Positions 20,706 to 30,220 of a stretch of 34,163 bases of DNA are shown here, one piece after another. Made by a program: the position numbers and the translations under genes. Origin of the DNA: Betaproteobacteria bacterium (GTDB taxonomy: Bacteria > Pseudomonadota > Gammaproteobacteria > Burkholderiales > Burkholderiaceae_C). The notes below the pieces were generated by a model. The model was not told where the DNA came from and did not search any database. It was given only the letters and a program-made list of their open reading frames with translations. How positions within the stretch are numbered: the stretch's first letter is position 1; every line of letters begins with the position of its first letter. The stretch is taken from NCBI GenBank assembly GCA_009921465.1, contig RFXS01000008.1:1-34163 (forward strand). Reading direction: 5' to 3'.

Positions 20706-20709
20706 GAGC

Positions 20710-21498
20710 ATGATGCCCAAGGAGTCCCATCGTTGTCCAGTTTCGGTGATCATGATCACCTTGAATGAAGCGCATCGCTTGCCGGCCACCTTGCAAGCTT
20801 TGCAATGGGCGCAGGAAATCATCATTGTGGATGCCGGCAGCACGGATGACACCCTTGCCATTGCCAAGCAATGGGCCACACGGGTTGAGCATCACGCTTG
20901 GTCTGGCTTTGGCGCCCAAAAAAATCACGCTTTGTCGCTGGCGAATCTGCCATGGGTGTTGTCGGTGGACGCCGATGAAATCGTGTCGCCTGAGTTGGCA
21001 CAAGAAATTCAATCTTTTGTAGAGCGAGATGGCCGCGGCTATCTGGCTGGCACCTTGCCCAGACTGTCCCGGTATTGTGGGCGTGAGATGCGCCACAGCG
21101 GTTGGTGGCCCGATCCCGTTTGCAGGCTTTTCAAGCGTGGGCATGGCCGTTTCAGCGACGATTTGGTTCACGAAAAAATCATCACCGATGGCCCAATGGT
21201 CAATCTTCAGGGCTTGCTGTTGCACGATAGTTTTCAAAATTTGGACCAAGTGCTCCATAAGTTAAATCAGTATTCCCGAGAGGGGGCATTGAACCTGCAT
21301 CGAAACGGCCGCACATCCAGCCTAGGCAAAGCCATTGGCCATGGCTTATGGGCTTTTTTTCGCACCTATGTCCTCAAACGCGGCTTTTTAGACGGGCGCG
21401 AAGGATTTATCCTGGCTGTATCAAATGCCGAAGGAACTTACTATCGGTACCTCAAGCTGATGTATTTGGGCGAACAAGGCCCGCATGGTTCACCATGA
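20710..21498 (+). CDS. GT2 glycosyltransferase, WaaE/KdtX-like (LPS core)
   Basis: VSVIMITLNEAHRLPATLQALQWAQEIIIVDAGSTDDTLAIA...GFGAQKNHALSLA...VLSVDADEIVSPEL; start at 20710 or 20713 avoids a 29-bp overlap with msbA. Confidence 0.87.
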   Translation: MMPKESHRCPVSVIMITLNEAHRLPATLQALQWAQEIIIVDAGSTDDTLAIAKQWATRVEHHAWSGFGAQKNHALSLANLPWVLSVDADEIVSPELAQEIQSFVERDGRGYLAGTLPRLSRYCGREMRHSGWWPDPVCRLFKRGHGRFSDDLVHEKIITDGPMVNLQGLLLHDSFQNLDQVLHKLNQYSREGALNLHRNGRTSSLGKAIGHGLWAFFRTYVLKRGFLDGREGFILAVSNAEGTYYRYLKLMYLGEQGPHGSP

Positions 21499-22340
21499 AA
21501 ATATCTGTGGTGGTCACCACATACAACAGACCTGCCGCGTTGACAACGGTACTGCGCTCTTTGTTGGCCCAGCACCAATTGCCGCATGAAATATTGGTCG
21601 CCGATGATGGTTCTGCCAGCGAAACCCGAGAGGCCATTCAATCTATTGCAAAAGAGTCAACAGTTCCCTTGCATCACCTGTGGCAAATCGATGATGGTTT
21701 TCGTGCGGCCGCTGCCAGAAATTTGGCTGTGGCAGCTGCACAAGGCGATTTAATTGTTTTTCTAGATGGCGACTGCGTCACCCGCCCTGATTTCATAGCC
21801 CAGCACCATGGGCTCGCCGAACCAGGCTGGTTTGTAGCGGGCAGCCGCGTGTTGCTCAACCCAAGCTTGACCGAGCAACTGGTAGACCAACATTGGCCTG
21901 TTCACCACTGGAGTCGTTGGCAGTGGCTAACGCAACGGCTGCAAGGTCAAATCAACCGTTGGTGGCCCCTGTGCCATGCGCCAGGCCAATTTTGGCGAAA
22001 GGCCCAACCCAGGCAATGGCAAAGCGCGCGCACGTGCAATTTGGCAGTTTGGCGCAATGACTTATTGGCTGTGAACGGGTTTGATGAAAGTTATCAAGGA
22101 TGGGGCCACGAAGATGCCGATCTTGCCGTGCGTCTGATTCGACATGGTGTGCACTACAAAAACGGGCGTTTTTCCACCACTGTTTTGCACTTGTGGCACC
22201 CCGAAAATGATCGCAGTCAACTACCAGAGAATGTGGCCAGGTTACAGCACATCCTTGGCAGTCCCCACACCCAAGCCGTCCGAGGCTTGGATGGATATAC
22301 GCCGCAAGCAGTGGCGAAAGCCTTGCAAGCCCGAGCATGA
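21495..22340 (+). CDS. GT2 glycosyltransferase with C-terminal galactosyltransferase-like (GT7C) region
   Basis: MKISVVVTTYNRPAALTTVLRSLL...VADDGS...FLDGDCV, plus GFDESYQGWGHEDADLAVRLIRHG; ATG at 21495 overlaps the preceding stop (ATGA). Confidence 0.9.
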   Translation: MKISVVVTTYNRPAALTTVLRSLLAQHQLPHEILVADDGSASETREAIQSIAKESTVPLHHLWQIDDGFRAAAARNLAVAAAQGDLIVFLDGDCVTRPDFIAQHHGLAEPGWFVAGSRVLLNPSLTEQLVDQHWPVHHWSRWQWLTQRLQGQINRWWPLCHAPGQFWRKAQPRQWQSARTCNLAVWRNDLLAVNGFDESYQGWGHEDADLAVRLIRHGVHYKNGRFSTTVLHLWHPENDRSQLPENVARLQHILGSPHTQAVRGLDGYTPQAVAKALQARA

Positions 22341-23062
22341 AGACCATCCCCATTTTGATGTACCACCAGGTTGATGTGGTGCCCCCATCTGGGACACCAT
22401 TGCGAAATTTGACCGTCAGTCCAGCATCTTTTGATTGGCAAATGCGCTGCTTAAAGGCCTGGGGATTTCATGGCCTTTCCATGCGCGACCTTGAACCCTA
22501 TTTGCGGGGAGAGTTGAACGCTCGCGTTGTTGGCATCACCTTTGATGATGGTTACGTCAATACCCACGAAAATGCCTTGCCCATATTGATGAAATATGGG
22601 TTCACAGCCACTTGCTACGCGGTCAGCCACCAAATTGGCGGACATAATTTTTGGGATGTTCCTGCGGGGATGGCTCAAAAACCATTGATGGATGCGCCGG
22701 CTTGGAGGCATTGGGCCCAACTGGGCATGGATGTGGGGTCGCACACTTGTGACCACATCGACCTGAACCAAGCCGACGAACCTGTGGCGAAGCAACAAAT
22801 CGAACAATCCAAAACAGAACTAGAGCAAATGTTGGGTTTGCCTGTGCGCCATTTTTGTTATCCCTATGGACGCTTTTTGCCGCAGCACTGGGAATGGGTC
22901 GCCCAAGCCGGGTATGCCAGTGCGACCACCACCCAAAGAGGACGGGTGCACACGTCACCTGAAATGAATGCCTATGCCCTGCCCCGTGTGTTGGTGAATC
23001 ATCGCACCACTTGGGCCCATTTGGGCATGAAATTATTGACCGCTTACGAAGACAACCGCTGA
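22337..23062 (+). CDS. Polysaccharide deacetylase (NodB-like, CE4)
   Basis: ILMYHQV, ITFDDGYVNTHENALPIL, DVGSHTCDHIDL motifs; ATGA-type overlap with the upstream GT2 gene. Confidence 0.92.
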   Translation: MKTIPILMYHQVDVVPPSGTPLRNLTVSPASFDWQMRCLKAWGFHGLSMRDLEPYLRGELNARVVGITFDDGYVNTHENALPILMKYGFTATCYAVSHQIGGHNFWDVPAGMAQKPLMDAPAWRHWAQLGMDVGSHTCDHIDLNQADEPVAKQQIEQSKTELEQMLGLPVRHFCYPYGRFLPQHWEWVAQAGYASATTTQRGRVHTSPEMNAYALPRVLVNHRTTWAHLGMKLLTAYEDNR

Positions 23063-23074
23063 TATGTGTGTGAA

Positions 23075-24223
23075 TCAGCCACGCAGTGCCACGATTTGCT
23101 CAAAAACCTGTTCATGGGCTTTGGCACAGCGCGACCAGGTTTTTTCTTCAGACCAAAGTCGACCCTGCTCTTTCAAACACTGCATGCGATCCGGGTCCTC
23201 CAACAAGCTTTTCAAGGTGTTGGCCAAGGCGACCGGATCACGCGGGTCTTTCAGCACCGTGGCATTGACGCCATCTGTCAATTCAGCACTGATTCCGCAA
23301 TAAGGCAGGTCACTGACCACCACAGGTGTGCCTTGGGCCATGGCTTCTAAGACGACCATGGCATAAGTGTCTTCCAACGTGGGATGGGCAAGCACATCAG
23401 CGGCTTGATAAGCCAAACGCAAATCCTTTTGGGGCCCTAGAAAAATAATTTTTTCTTGTGCGCCATGTTGATCGGCCAAGGGTTGATAGGTTGCAGTTGA
23501 AGGCTGTTGTCCGGCAACCACCAAGCGCCATGATGGGGGCAACAAACCCATGGCTTGAATCAAAACATCCAGCCCTTTTCGCACAGGGTCATTGGCCACC
23601 AACAACACAATCGGGACATCTGTGGGCAAACCCAATGCACTTCGCGCCCTGTCCCGGTCACCCATCTGTGCAGGCATCACAGCGCTCACACCAGGGGGAA
23701 TCACTTTGATGAGTCCCTTGGACTGGGGGTATGTTTGCTCCAAGGTCTGACGCAGTGGTTCTGAAACTGCCAACACCATGCGCTGGCCTTTCGCAACACC
23801 ATGGAACCGGGCGCCTTCCAGCCACCAATACGTGAGGAGTCTGGGACTGGTGAGTATTTTCAAAACGCGAATCAACTTGCGCCAACCCAATCGCTGGGCC
23901 ATCAAACTGTGCCGGATGGGTAGCACATGGAAACATTGAACGTCACCATGCCAACTGTGTTCATGAGAATACACCACATCAAAACCACCACGGGTCAGCC
24001 ACGCTGTGGCCACTGCAAACCACAGTTGATTGATCCAGCGAGGGCGATGCAAAGGTCCTGGTATTTTGTGGGCCACCCAGGCACGGGGAACATGGGGTCC
24101 AAAAGACTGGGCAAACACATGGACTTCGTGGCGTTGTGCCAATTCAGTTGCCACGGCCACGGAATAGCGCTCAGCCCCACCACCTTGTGGGTCAAAGTGA
24201 CGACTTAAAAAAGCGATGCGCAT
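23075..24223 (-). CDS. GT4 family glycosyltransferase (WaaG-like)
   Basis: MRIAFLSRHFDPQGGGAERYSVAVATELAQRHEVHVFAQSF; GT-B core VVAGQQPS...IIFLGPQKDLRLAYQAADVLAHPTLEDTYAMVVLEAMAQGTPVVVSDLPYCG. ATG at 24223 preferred over TTG at 24250. Confidence 0.9.
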   Translation of the reverse strand: MRIAFLSRHFDPQGGGAERYSVAVATELAQRHEVHVFAQSFGPHVPRAWVAHKIPGPLHRPRWINQLWFAVATAWLTRGGFDVVYSHEHSWHGDVQCFHVLPIRHSLMAQRLGWRKLIRVLKILTSPRLLTYWWLEGARFHGVAKGQRMVLAVSEPLRQTLEQTYPQSKGLIKVIPPGVSAVMPAQMGDRDRARSALGLPTDVPIVLLVANDPVRKGLDVLIQAMGLLPPSWRLVVAGQQPSTATYQPLADQHGAQEKIIFLGPQKDLRLAYQAADVLAHPTLEDTYAMVVLEAMAQGTPVVVSDLPYCGISAELTDGVNATVLKDPRDPVALANTLKSLLEDPDRMQCLKEQGRLWSEEKTWSRCAKAHEQVFEQIVALRG

Positions 24224-24246
24224 GGGGTGGCTCAGGTTGCGGAAGG

Positions 24247-25743
24247 TCAAAGCAGCACAATATCGTATTGCTCTGGCCCCATGGCCGACTCGCGATGCAA
24301 GGAAATGGGCTTTCCAATGAAGTCACTCAAACCCGCCAGGTGGGTGTTTTCTTCATCCAACAACAGATCAATCACCCCAGGGGTTGCCACCACCCTGAAT
24401 TCGACCGGATCAAATTGACGTGCTTCGCGCAATATCTCACGCAAGATGTCATATGCGACTGTTCTTGCTGTTTTGACAGAACCTTTACCGACACAAGAGG
24501 GGCACGGCTCACACAACATATGGGCCAATGATTCACGGGTCCGTTTGCGAGTCATTTCCACCAAACCCAATTGAGAAAAACCACTGACCATGGTTTTGAC
24601 GCGGTCACGCAGCAAATGCTTTCGAAACTCGAAAAGGACGGCCTGTTGATGATCTGCTTTCAACATGTCGATGAAATCTGCGACGACGATGCCACCCAAA
24701 TTGCGCAAACGCAATTGACGCGCAATGGCACCTGCCGCCTCCAGATTGGTTTTGAATATGGTCTCATCGAAATTGCGGGCACCTACAAACCCGCCTGTGT
24801 TGACATCGATGGTGGTCAAGGCCTCGGTTTGATCGATCATCAGATAGCCACCAGATTTGAGATCAACTCGGCGCCCCAGAGCCCGGCTGATTTCATCGTC
24901 CACAGAAAACAAATCGAAGATGGGTCTTTCACCTTTGTACAACTGCAGTTTGGCCGCTGCCGAGGGCATGAACTCCAACCCAAATGCATGCAAAAGTTCA
25001 AACTGCTCTTTGGAGTCAATGCGAATGCTTTGGGTGGATTCACTGACCAGGTCGCGCAACACACGTTGGAGCAAAGTCAGGTCGCGGTGGATCAAGGTTT
25101 TGGCTGGATTGGCAGAGGATGCCAGCTTGATGCGCGCCCAGGTCCTGCGCAGGTAATGGATGTCATCGGACAGCTCGCCATCGGTCGCATCCTCTGCATT
25201 GGTGCGCACGATGAATCCGCCTTGCGGATCTGCGTCGATGGTGTCGTTGATCAATGTCTGTAATTTGCTGCGCAGTGCTTCACGTTGCTCATGGGGAATT
25301 TTTTGTGAAATACCAATGTGATCGTCTTGCGGCAAATAAACCAACATTCGCCCAGCCAAACTGATTTGCGTGGACAAGCGGGCCCCTTTGCTGCCCATGG
25401 GGTCTTTGATGACTTGCACCATCAAAGTTTGACCTTCGAAAACTTGCTTTTCTATGGGCAATGCCGAAATGGCCTGGGCTTGGTCGGTTTCAACATGCCG
25501 TGCTGCAATGGTGGAGACCAAATCTCCCACGTGCAGGAAAGCAGCACGGTCCAAGCCAATGTCGATGAAAGCCGACTGCATGCCGGGCAAAACCCGAGAC
25601 ACTTTGCCCAAGTAAACATTGCCCACCAGCCCACGCTCCAGGGTTCGCTCCATGTGCAACTCTTGGACAGCCCCGTTTTCAATCACGGCAACCCGGGTTT
25701 CTTGCGGCGACCAATTGATCAAAATATCTTGTTGCAAGGTCAT
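24247..25743 (-). CDS. rng: Ribonuclease G
   Basis: MTLQQDILINWSPQETRVAVIENGAVQELHMERTLERGLVGNVYLGKVSRVLPGMQSAFIDIG (S1-like domain), YLMIDQTEALTTIDVNTGGFVG, zinc-link CEPCPSCVGKG. Start placed at 25743 (ATGA overlap with maf). Confidence 0.96.
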   Translation of the reverse strand: MTLQQDILINWSPQETRVAVIENGAVQELHMERTLERGLVGNVYLGKVSRVLPGMQSAFIDIGLDRAAFLHVGDLVSTIAARHVETDQAQAISALPIEKQVFEGQTLMVQVIKDPMGSKGARLSTQISLAGRMLVYLPQDDHIGISQKIPHEQREALRSKLQTLINDTIDADPQGGFIVRTNAEDATDGELSDDIHYLRRTWARIKLASSANPAKTLIHRDLTLLQRVLRDLVSESTQSIRIDSKEQFELLHAFGLEFMPSAAAKLQLYKGERPIFDLFSVDDEISRALGRRVDLKSGGYLMIDQTEALTTIDVNTGGFVGARNFDETIFKTNLEAAGAIARQLRLRNLGGIVVADFIDMLKADHQQAVLFEFRKHLLRDRVKTMVSGFSQLGLVEMTRKRTRESLAHMLCEPCPSCVGKGSVKTARTVAYDILREILREARQFDPVEFRVVATPGVIDLLLDEENTHLAGLSDFIGKPISLHRESAMGPEQYDIVLL

Positions 25744-26345
25744 GTCACACCTTTCCAAGGTTTGCGGAGCAACTGAGCAGTTTCATACAAGGGCAGGCCC
25801 ATGATGCCAGAGTGGCTTCCGTCAATGTGGGCGATGTCCGCCGCCGCCAGTCCTTGTATGGCATAAGCACCGGCTTTTCCCTCCCATTCGCCATGGTCAA
25901 GGTAACGCTCAATGGCGTCATCGGGCCACTGCCCAAATTGCACGCGAGAGATGCTCAGTGCATGGCGCTCCTCATCGGCCGTACCCATCGACACAGCGGT
26001 CATCACTTCATGGGACTGCCCACGCAAGGCGTGCAGCATGTGGCGGGCATGATTGCGGTCTCGGGGCTTGCCTAAAATTTCATGCCCCAGTGCCACTGTG
26101 GTGTCGGCACACAAAATGGGGGCGGGTTTCAAGCCTCGCTGATGTAAACGGCTCAGTGCAGCAGACAATTTAAGTCGGGTCACGCGAAGCACATATTGCT
26201 TTGGTGACTCTCCCTGATGAATGGCTTCGAGTGCTTCAACGTCCTCATCCTCATCGGGCCATAAAAGCTCAAATTTTTGCCCTATTTGGGTCAATAAAGA
26301 TTGGCGACGAGGGCTTTGGGAAGACAGGTAAATCCAATGCGTCAT
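25740..26345 (-). CDS. maf: Maf-like nucleoside triphosphate pyrophosphatase
   Basis: Start MTHWIYLSSQSPRRQSLLTQIGQKFELL; CADTTVALGHEILGKPRDRNHARHMLHALRGQSHEVMTAV; GKAGAYAIQGLAA...GSHSGIMGLPLYET. Confidence 0.95.
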   Translation of the reverse strand: MTHWIYLSSQSPRRQSLLTQIGQKFELLWPDEDEDVEALEAIHQGESPKQYVLRVTRLKLSAALSRLHQRGLKPAPILCADTTVALGHEILGKPRDRNHARHMLHALRGQSHEVMTAVSMGTADEERHALSISRVQFGQWPDDAIERYLDHGEWEGKAGAYAIQGLAAADIAHIDGSHSGIMGLPLYETAQLLRKPWKGVT

Positions 26346-26349
26346 GGAC

Positions 26350-26817
26350 TCACTCGCGGTGGTAAGGGTGGTTCGACAGCACCGAAATGGCGCGGTAAAG
26401 TTGCTCAACCAGCAGCACACGGGCCAGGGCATGGGGCAAGGTCAAGTCTGAAAGACGCCATCGAAGGTTTGCCTCGCGTTTAAATTCAGGCTCCAAACCG
26501 TCAGGCCCTCCAATGATGAAGGCCACATCACGGCCATCATGCTGCCAGGCTTTCAATTGATTGGCCACTGCCTTGGTGGTCACGGTATTGCCGCGCTCGT
26601 CAAGTGCGACGCGCAAAGCATCTTTGGGCAATGCAGACTCGATTCGCTTTCGCTCTGCCAATAAACACTTGTCTGTGGCATCGTTGTGTCGCGGTTCGGT
26701 TTTCACTGCCTTCAATATCAAAGGCCACTCAGGCGGAAAGCGCTTGGCAAAGTCATCCCAAGCAGACTGGGCCCAATCGGGTGTGCGTTGCCCAACCGCC
26801 ACGACCCACAATTTCAT
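26350..26817 (-). CDS. rlmH: 23S rRNA (pseudouridine1915-N3)-methyltransferase RlmH
   Basis: 155 aa: [28 protein letters not shown]...[19 protein letters not shown]...[46 protein letters not shown]. Confidence 0.97.
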   Translation of the reverse strand: MKLWVVAVGQRTPDWAQSAWDDFAKRFPPEWPLILKAVKTEPRHNDATDKCLLAERKRIESALPKDALRVALDERGNTVTTKAVANQLKAWQHDGRDVAFIIGGPDGLEPEFKREANLRWRLSDLTLPHALARVLLVEQLYRAISVLSNHPYHRE

Positions 26818-27410
26818 GGTTTTTTAGGCTTCGACCTGGCACTGCTTGGGCTGGCCTTTTTGACTGCCGTTTTGGAAGCGGCAAGTGGGGACTTGGCAGC
26901 TTTGGCTGATTTGGCGACAGGACCAGGCAACGGCTTGGTCGACTTCTTGGCGGCAGGCGAGGCAGATTTGGCTGCACCGCCACGTTTTTTAGCTGGGACC
27001 AGAGCCGCAGCCTTAACAGGCACTGGTGCGATGGGCTTGGGAGAACCCAGTTTCAAACGAATGGGTTTGTCGCCCCAAATTTCTTCCAAGTGATAGTACT
27101 GGCGAATGGCGGGCTGCATGATGTGCACCACCGCCGGTCCACAGTCCACAATGATCCACTCGCCATTGTCCTCGCCCTCTAAGCGCGGCTTGGGCAAACC
27201 CGCCTCTCGCACCTTGTCACGCACACTGCTGGCCAAAGACCTGGTTTGTCGATTGGAAGAGCCGGTCGCAATGATCACACGCTCAAACAAGGGAGACAAG
27301 TGCTCGGTATTGAACACCACAATGTCCTGAGCCTTGACATCCTCTAATGCATCTGCGATCAAGCGTTGGAGTTTTTGGACGTCTTTTTGAATAGCGGTGG
27401 TGGTGGTCAT
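26814..27410 (-). CDS. rsfS: Ribosome silencing factor RsfS with basic Ala/Lys/Pro/Ser-rich C-terminal extension
   Basis: DUF143 core [79 protein letters not shown], then a roughly 75-aa low-complexity basic tail. Confidence 0.95.
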   Translation of the reverse strand: MTTTTAIQKDVQKLQRLIADALEDVKAQDIVVFNTEHLSPLFERVIIATGSSNRQTRSLASSVRDKVREAGLPKPRLEGEDNGEWIIVDCGPAVVHIMQPAIRQYYHLEEIWGDKPIRLKLGSPKPIAPVPVKAAALVPAKKRGGAAKSASPAAKKSTKPLPGPVAKSAKAAKSPLAASKTAVKKASPSSARSKPKKP

Positions 27411-28054
27411 CAGGTTTGGCTGTACAGGTTATGGCGGTGGATGTAATCAATGATGCCAGGGCTGACCCATTGCGAAATAGACTGATGCTGGGCACACGCA
27501 GCACGAATGCATGTGGCGCTGATGTCCATCATCGGAAAGGCCAAATCGATGGCGGTTTGCGTGGCCCGATTGTGCCATCCGGCGTCAATGGGTTCTGGAT
27601 AACCAGGGTTGCGCCGCCTGGCAACGACCAGTTGGGCCATTTGTAGGATGGCTGGCCAGTCGCGCCAACTTTCAAATGACCTCGCTTGGTCCTCACCAAT
27701 GATCAAAAACCAACTGACCCCTGGGTGTTCGGCGCAAAGCTCTCGCAAGCTGTCCACGGTGTAACTGGGTCCTGCCCGGCGAATTTCACGCTCATCGATG
27801 ATGATTTCTGGCCAATCTGAAAAGCCCAAAGTGACCATGGCCAATCGGTGTGCGCTCGGAGTTTGGCTGGCGTCTTTGTGCCAAGCTTGGCCAGTTGGCA
27901 GCACCCGCAACTCATCGAGCGAAAGTTGCCTGATGGCGTGCTGCGCCAATGCGATGTGGGCCAAGTGGGGAGGATCAAAGGCCCCCCCATACAAGCCCAC
28001 TTTTCTCTTCGCTTGGGCAAGGATGGGTATGCTGGGCTGATCGACCAAGGTCAT
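27410..28054 (-). CDS. nadD: Nicotinate-nucleotide adenylyltransferase NadD
   Basis: VGLYGGAFDPPHLAHIALAQHAI nucleotidyltransferase motif; FLIIGEDQARSFESWRDW; C-terminal DISATCIRAACA. Confidence 0.96.
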   Translation of the reverse strand: MTLVDQPSIPILAQAKRKVGLYGGAFDPPHLAHIALAQHAIRQLSLDELRVLPTGQAWHKDASQTPSAHRLAMVTLGFSDWPEIIIDEREIRRAGPSYTVDSLRELCAEHPGVSWFLIIGEDQARSFESWRDWPAILQMAQLVVARRRNPGYPEPIDAGWHNRATQTAIDLAFPMMDISATCIRAACAQHQSISQWVSPGIIDYIHRHNLYSQT

Positions 28055-29379
28055 GTCTTGCCGACAGGCAGATCTGGAAGGGGAGCAGTCGTGGAGCGAA
28101 TGGCCAAATGTCCGATGTCGCTGCGGTATTGTTGGCCCTCAAACGCGATCTGCTTGACCTTGAGGTAGGCGCTCTCTTTGGCCATCTGAACATTGCGTCC
28201 CAAGGCGGTCACACACAAAACGCGTCCGCCGTGGGTCTGCAAATGGTGACCATCCCAGGCTGTTCCGGCATGAAAGACTTTGGTATCTACCGCCTCAGGT
28301 GCAATGCCGGTGATGGTGTCTCCAAATTGTGGTGCCAGTGGGTAGCCACGGGTGGCCATTACCACGCCCAGTGCCGTTCTGGAATCCCATTGCACGGCAT
28401 CATCACCCAATTCACCCAGTTGGCTACCTGTGGCCGCCCATAAAAGTGAGAAAAGATCAGTTTTAAGGCGCATCAAGATGGGCTGTGTTTCTGGGTCGCC
28501 CAGCCGACAATTGAACTCCAAAGTTTTGGGCTTGCCATGGGCATCAATCATCAAACCAGCGTATAAAAACCCCGTGTAAACAATGCCATCTTTCTTCATG
28601 CCCTCAAGGGTGGGGATGATGATTTCTCGCATCACCCGGGCATGGACTTCGGACGTGACCACGGGGGCTGGGGAGTAAGCTCCCATGCCGCCCGTGTTGG
28701 GGCCCTGATCTTGATCCAACAAGCGTTTGTGGTCTTGTGAGGTTGCCAATGGAAGCACGCTCTCGCCATCGCACATGACCATGAAGCTGGCCTCTTCTCC
28801 AGCCAAAAACTCTTCAATCACCACACAAGCGCCCACCTGGTTGTGCTTGACGCCCAAACTATTGGAGGTGAGCATGTCATCAATTGCCTGGTGGGCTTGT
28901 TCAGCCGTGGTGGCCACCACCACGCCTTTGCCAGCGGCCAAGCCATCGGCCTTGATCACGATGGGAACACCCTGGTCTTGAACATATTGATGGGCCAAAA
29001 CCGCATCGGTAAAGGTTTCATGGCGCGCCGTGGGGATACCGTGGCGGCGCATAAAGTCTTTGGAAAAAGCCTTGGAACTTTCCAGTTGGGCCGCTGCTTG
29101 GGTCGGGCCAAATATGCGCAAACCATGTTGACGGAATTCATCCACCACCCCTGCTGCCAACAAGACCTCGGGGCCAACCACCGTGATATCTATGCGCGCT
29201 TGCTGGGCCCACTCACGCAAGGCCACGACATCGGTCAAAGCGATGTTGTGCAATCGCTCATCCAGGGCTGTGCCACCATTGCCCGGGGCCACATAAACCG
29301 TTTGGACAGATGGCGACTGGGCCAGTTTCCAAGCCAGTGCATGTTCACGGCCTCCGCCGCCCAGGACCAGGGCCTTCAT
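28051..29379 (-). CDS. purD: Phosphoribosylamine-glycine ligase PurD
   Basis: [41 protein letters not shown]-grasp [34 protein letters not shown]. Confidence 0.97.
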   Translation of the reverse strand: MKALVLGGGGREHALAWKLAQSPSVQTVYVAPGNGGTALDERLHNIALTDVVALREWAQQARIDITVVGPEVLLAAGVVDEFRQHGLRIFGPTQAAAQLESSKAFSKDFMRRHGIPTARHETFTDAVLAHQYVQDQGVPIVIKADGLAAGKGVVVATTAEQAHQAIDDMLTSNSLGVKHNQVGACVVIEEFLAGEEASFMVMCDGESVLPLATSQDHKRLLDQDQGPNTGGMGAYSPAPVVTSEVHARVMREIIIPTLEGMKKDGIVYTGFLYAGLMIDAHGKPKTLEFNCRLGDPETQPILMRLKTDLFSLLWAATGSQLGELGDDAVQWDSRTALGVVMATRGYPLAPQFGDTITGIAPEAVDTKVFHAGTAWDGHHLQTHGGRVLCVTALGRNVQMAKESAYLKVKQIAFEGQQYRSDIGHLAIRSTTAPLPDLPVGKT

Positions 29380-30095
29380 AGCTCTGCGTTGTGATAAACC
29401 TCTTGGACATCGTCCAACTCGTCGAGCACATCGAGGATTTTTTGCATTTTTTCTGCGTCAGCGACAGACAAGGCCACGGTGATTTCAGGTCGGTAGGTGA
29501 TCTCGGCCAGCACAGGTTGCAAATCTGCTGCCTCCAGCGCGCTTTTGATTTGCTCAAACACGGTGGGGAAACACAAGACCTCCATGGCACCATCGTCTGA
29601 ATTGATCACATCGTCTGCTCCGGCCTCCAAGGCCACCTCCATCAAACGATCTTCGTTGGCACCAGGGGCAAATACAAATTGCCCACAATGTTTGAATTGA
29701 TAGGACACAGATCCATCGCTGCCCAGGTTGCCACCATGTTTGCTCAATGCATGCCGCACCTCGGCCACGGTACGCACCTTGTTGTCGGTCATGGTGTCCA
29801 CCATCAGGGCCACCCCTCCCACGCCATACCCCTCATAACGAATTTCTTCGTAATGCACGCCCTCTAGATTTCCGGTTGCTTTGTCGATATTGCGCTTGAT
29901 CGTGTCAGCGGGCATATTGGCCGCCTTGGCCTTGTCAACGGCCAAGCGCAGCCTGGGGTTGGCATTGAGATCGGCACCGCCGCCTCGGGCAGCCACCATG
30001 ATTTCGCGGATAACCCGTGTCCATACCTTGCCTCGCTTTTCGTCTTGCCGACCTTTGCGGTGCTGAATATTGGCCCATTTGCTGTGTCCTGCCAC
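29376..30095 (-). CDS. yebC: YebC/PmpR family protein (YebC/TACO1-type)
   Basis: [78 protein letters not shown] start. Confidence 0.97.
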   Translation of the reverse strand: MAGHSKWANIQHRKGRQDEKRGKVWTRVIREIMVAARGGGADLNANPRLRLAVDKAKAANMPADTIKRNIDKATGNLEGVHYEEIRYEGYGVGGVALMVDTMTDNKVRTVAEVRHALSKHGGNLGSDGSVSYQFKHCGQFVFAPGANEDRLMEVALEAGADDVINSDDGAMEVLCFPTVFEQIKSALEAADLQPVLAEITYRPEITVALSVADAEKMQKILDVLDELDDVQEVYHNAEL

Positions 30096-30112
30096 GAGAA
30101 ATCCTTGTTCAG

Positions 30113-30141
30113 AATAGAGTGCGATTTTAGCGACCTGTCAA
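30113..30141 (-). promoter_or_regulatory. Candidate sigma70 promoter for the yebC-purD-nadD-rsfS-rlmH-maf-rng operon
   Basis: Minus strand TTGACA (30141-30136), 17-nt spacer, TCTATT (30118-30113); just upstream of the yebC SD (AAGGAT). Confidence 0.4.
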
Positions 30142-30165
30142 TTGCAAGCCATCAGTGTGAAAGTG

Positions 30166-30193
30166 AAAAAGGCGGCCGTTGAAGCGACCGCCC
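30166..30193 (-). terminator. Rho-independent terminator of clpS-clpA
   Basis: Minus strand GGCGGT-CGCTTCAACG-GCCGCC followed by TTTTT, about 30 bp after the clpA stop; the terminal pair is G.U only in minus-strand RNA. Confidence 0.75.
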
Positions 30194-30220
30194 TGCTACC
30201 TGTTTCTAAGGCAACCCGAC

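Noticed and set aside
21348-21494. 49-aa N-terminal extension of the second GT2 ORF
   Set aside because: Overlaps the upstream GT2 gene; the GT2 domain begins at MKISVVVTTYNRP (21495).
24571-25263. Plus-strand 230-aa ORF opposite rng
   Set aside because: Fully antisense to RNase G, no recognisable motifs.
26346-26432. 29-aa N-terminal extension of the maf ORF
   Set aside because: Overlaps the rlmH 3' end and lacks Maf similarity; the conserved start is MTHWIYLSSQSPRR at 26345.
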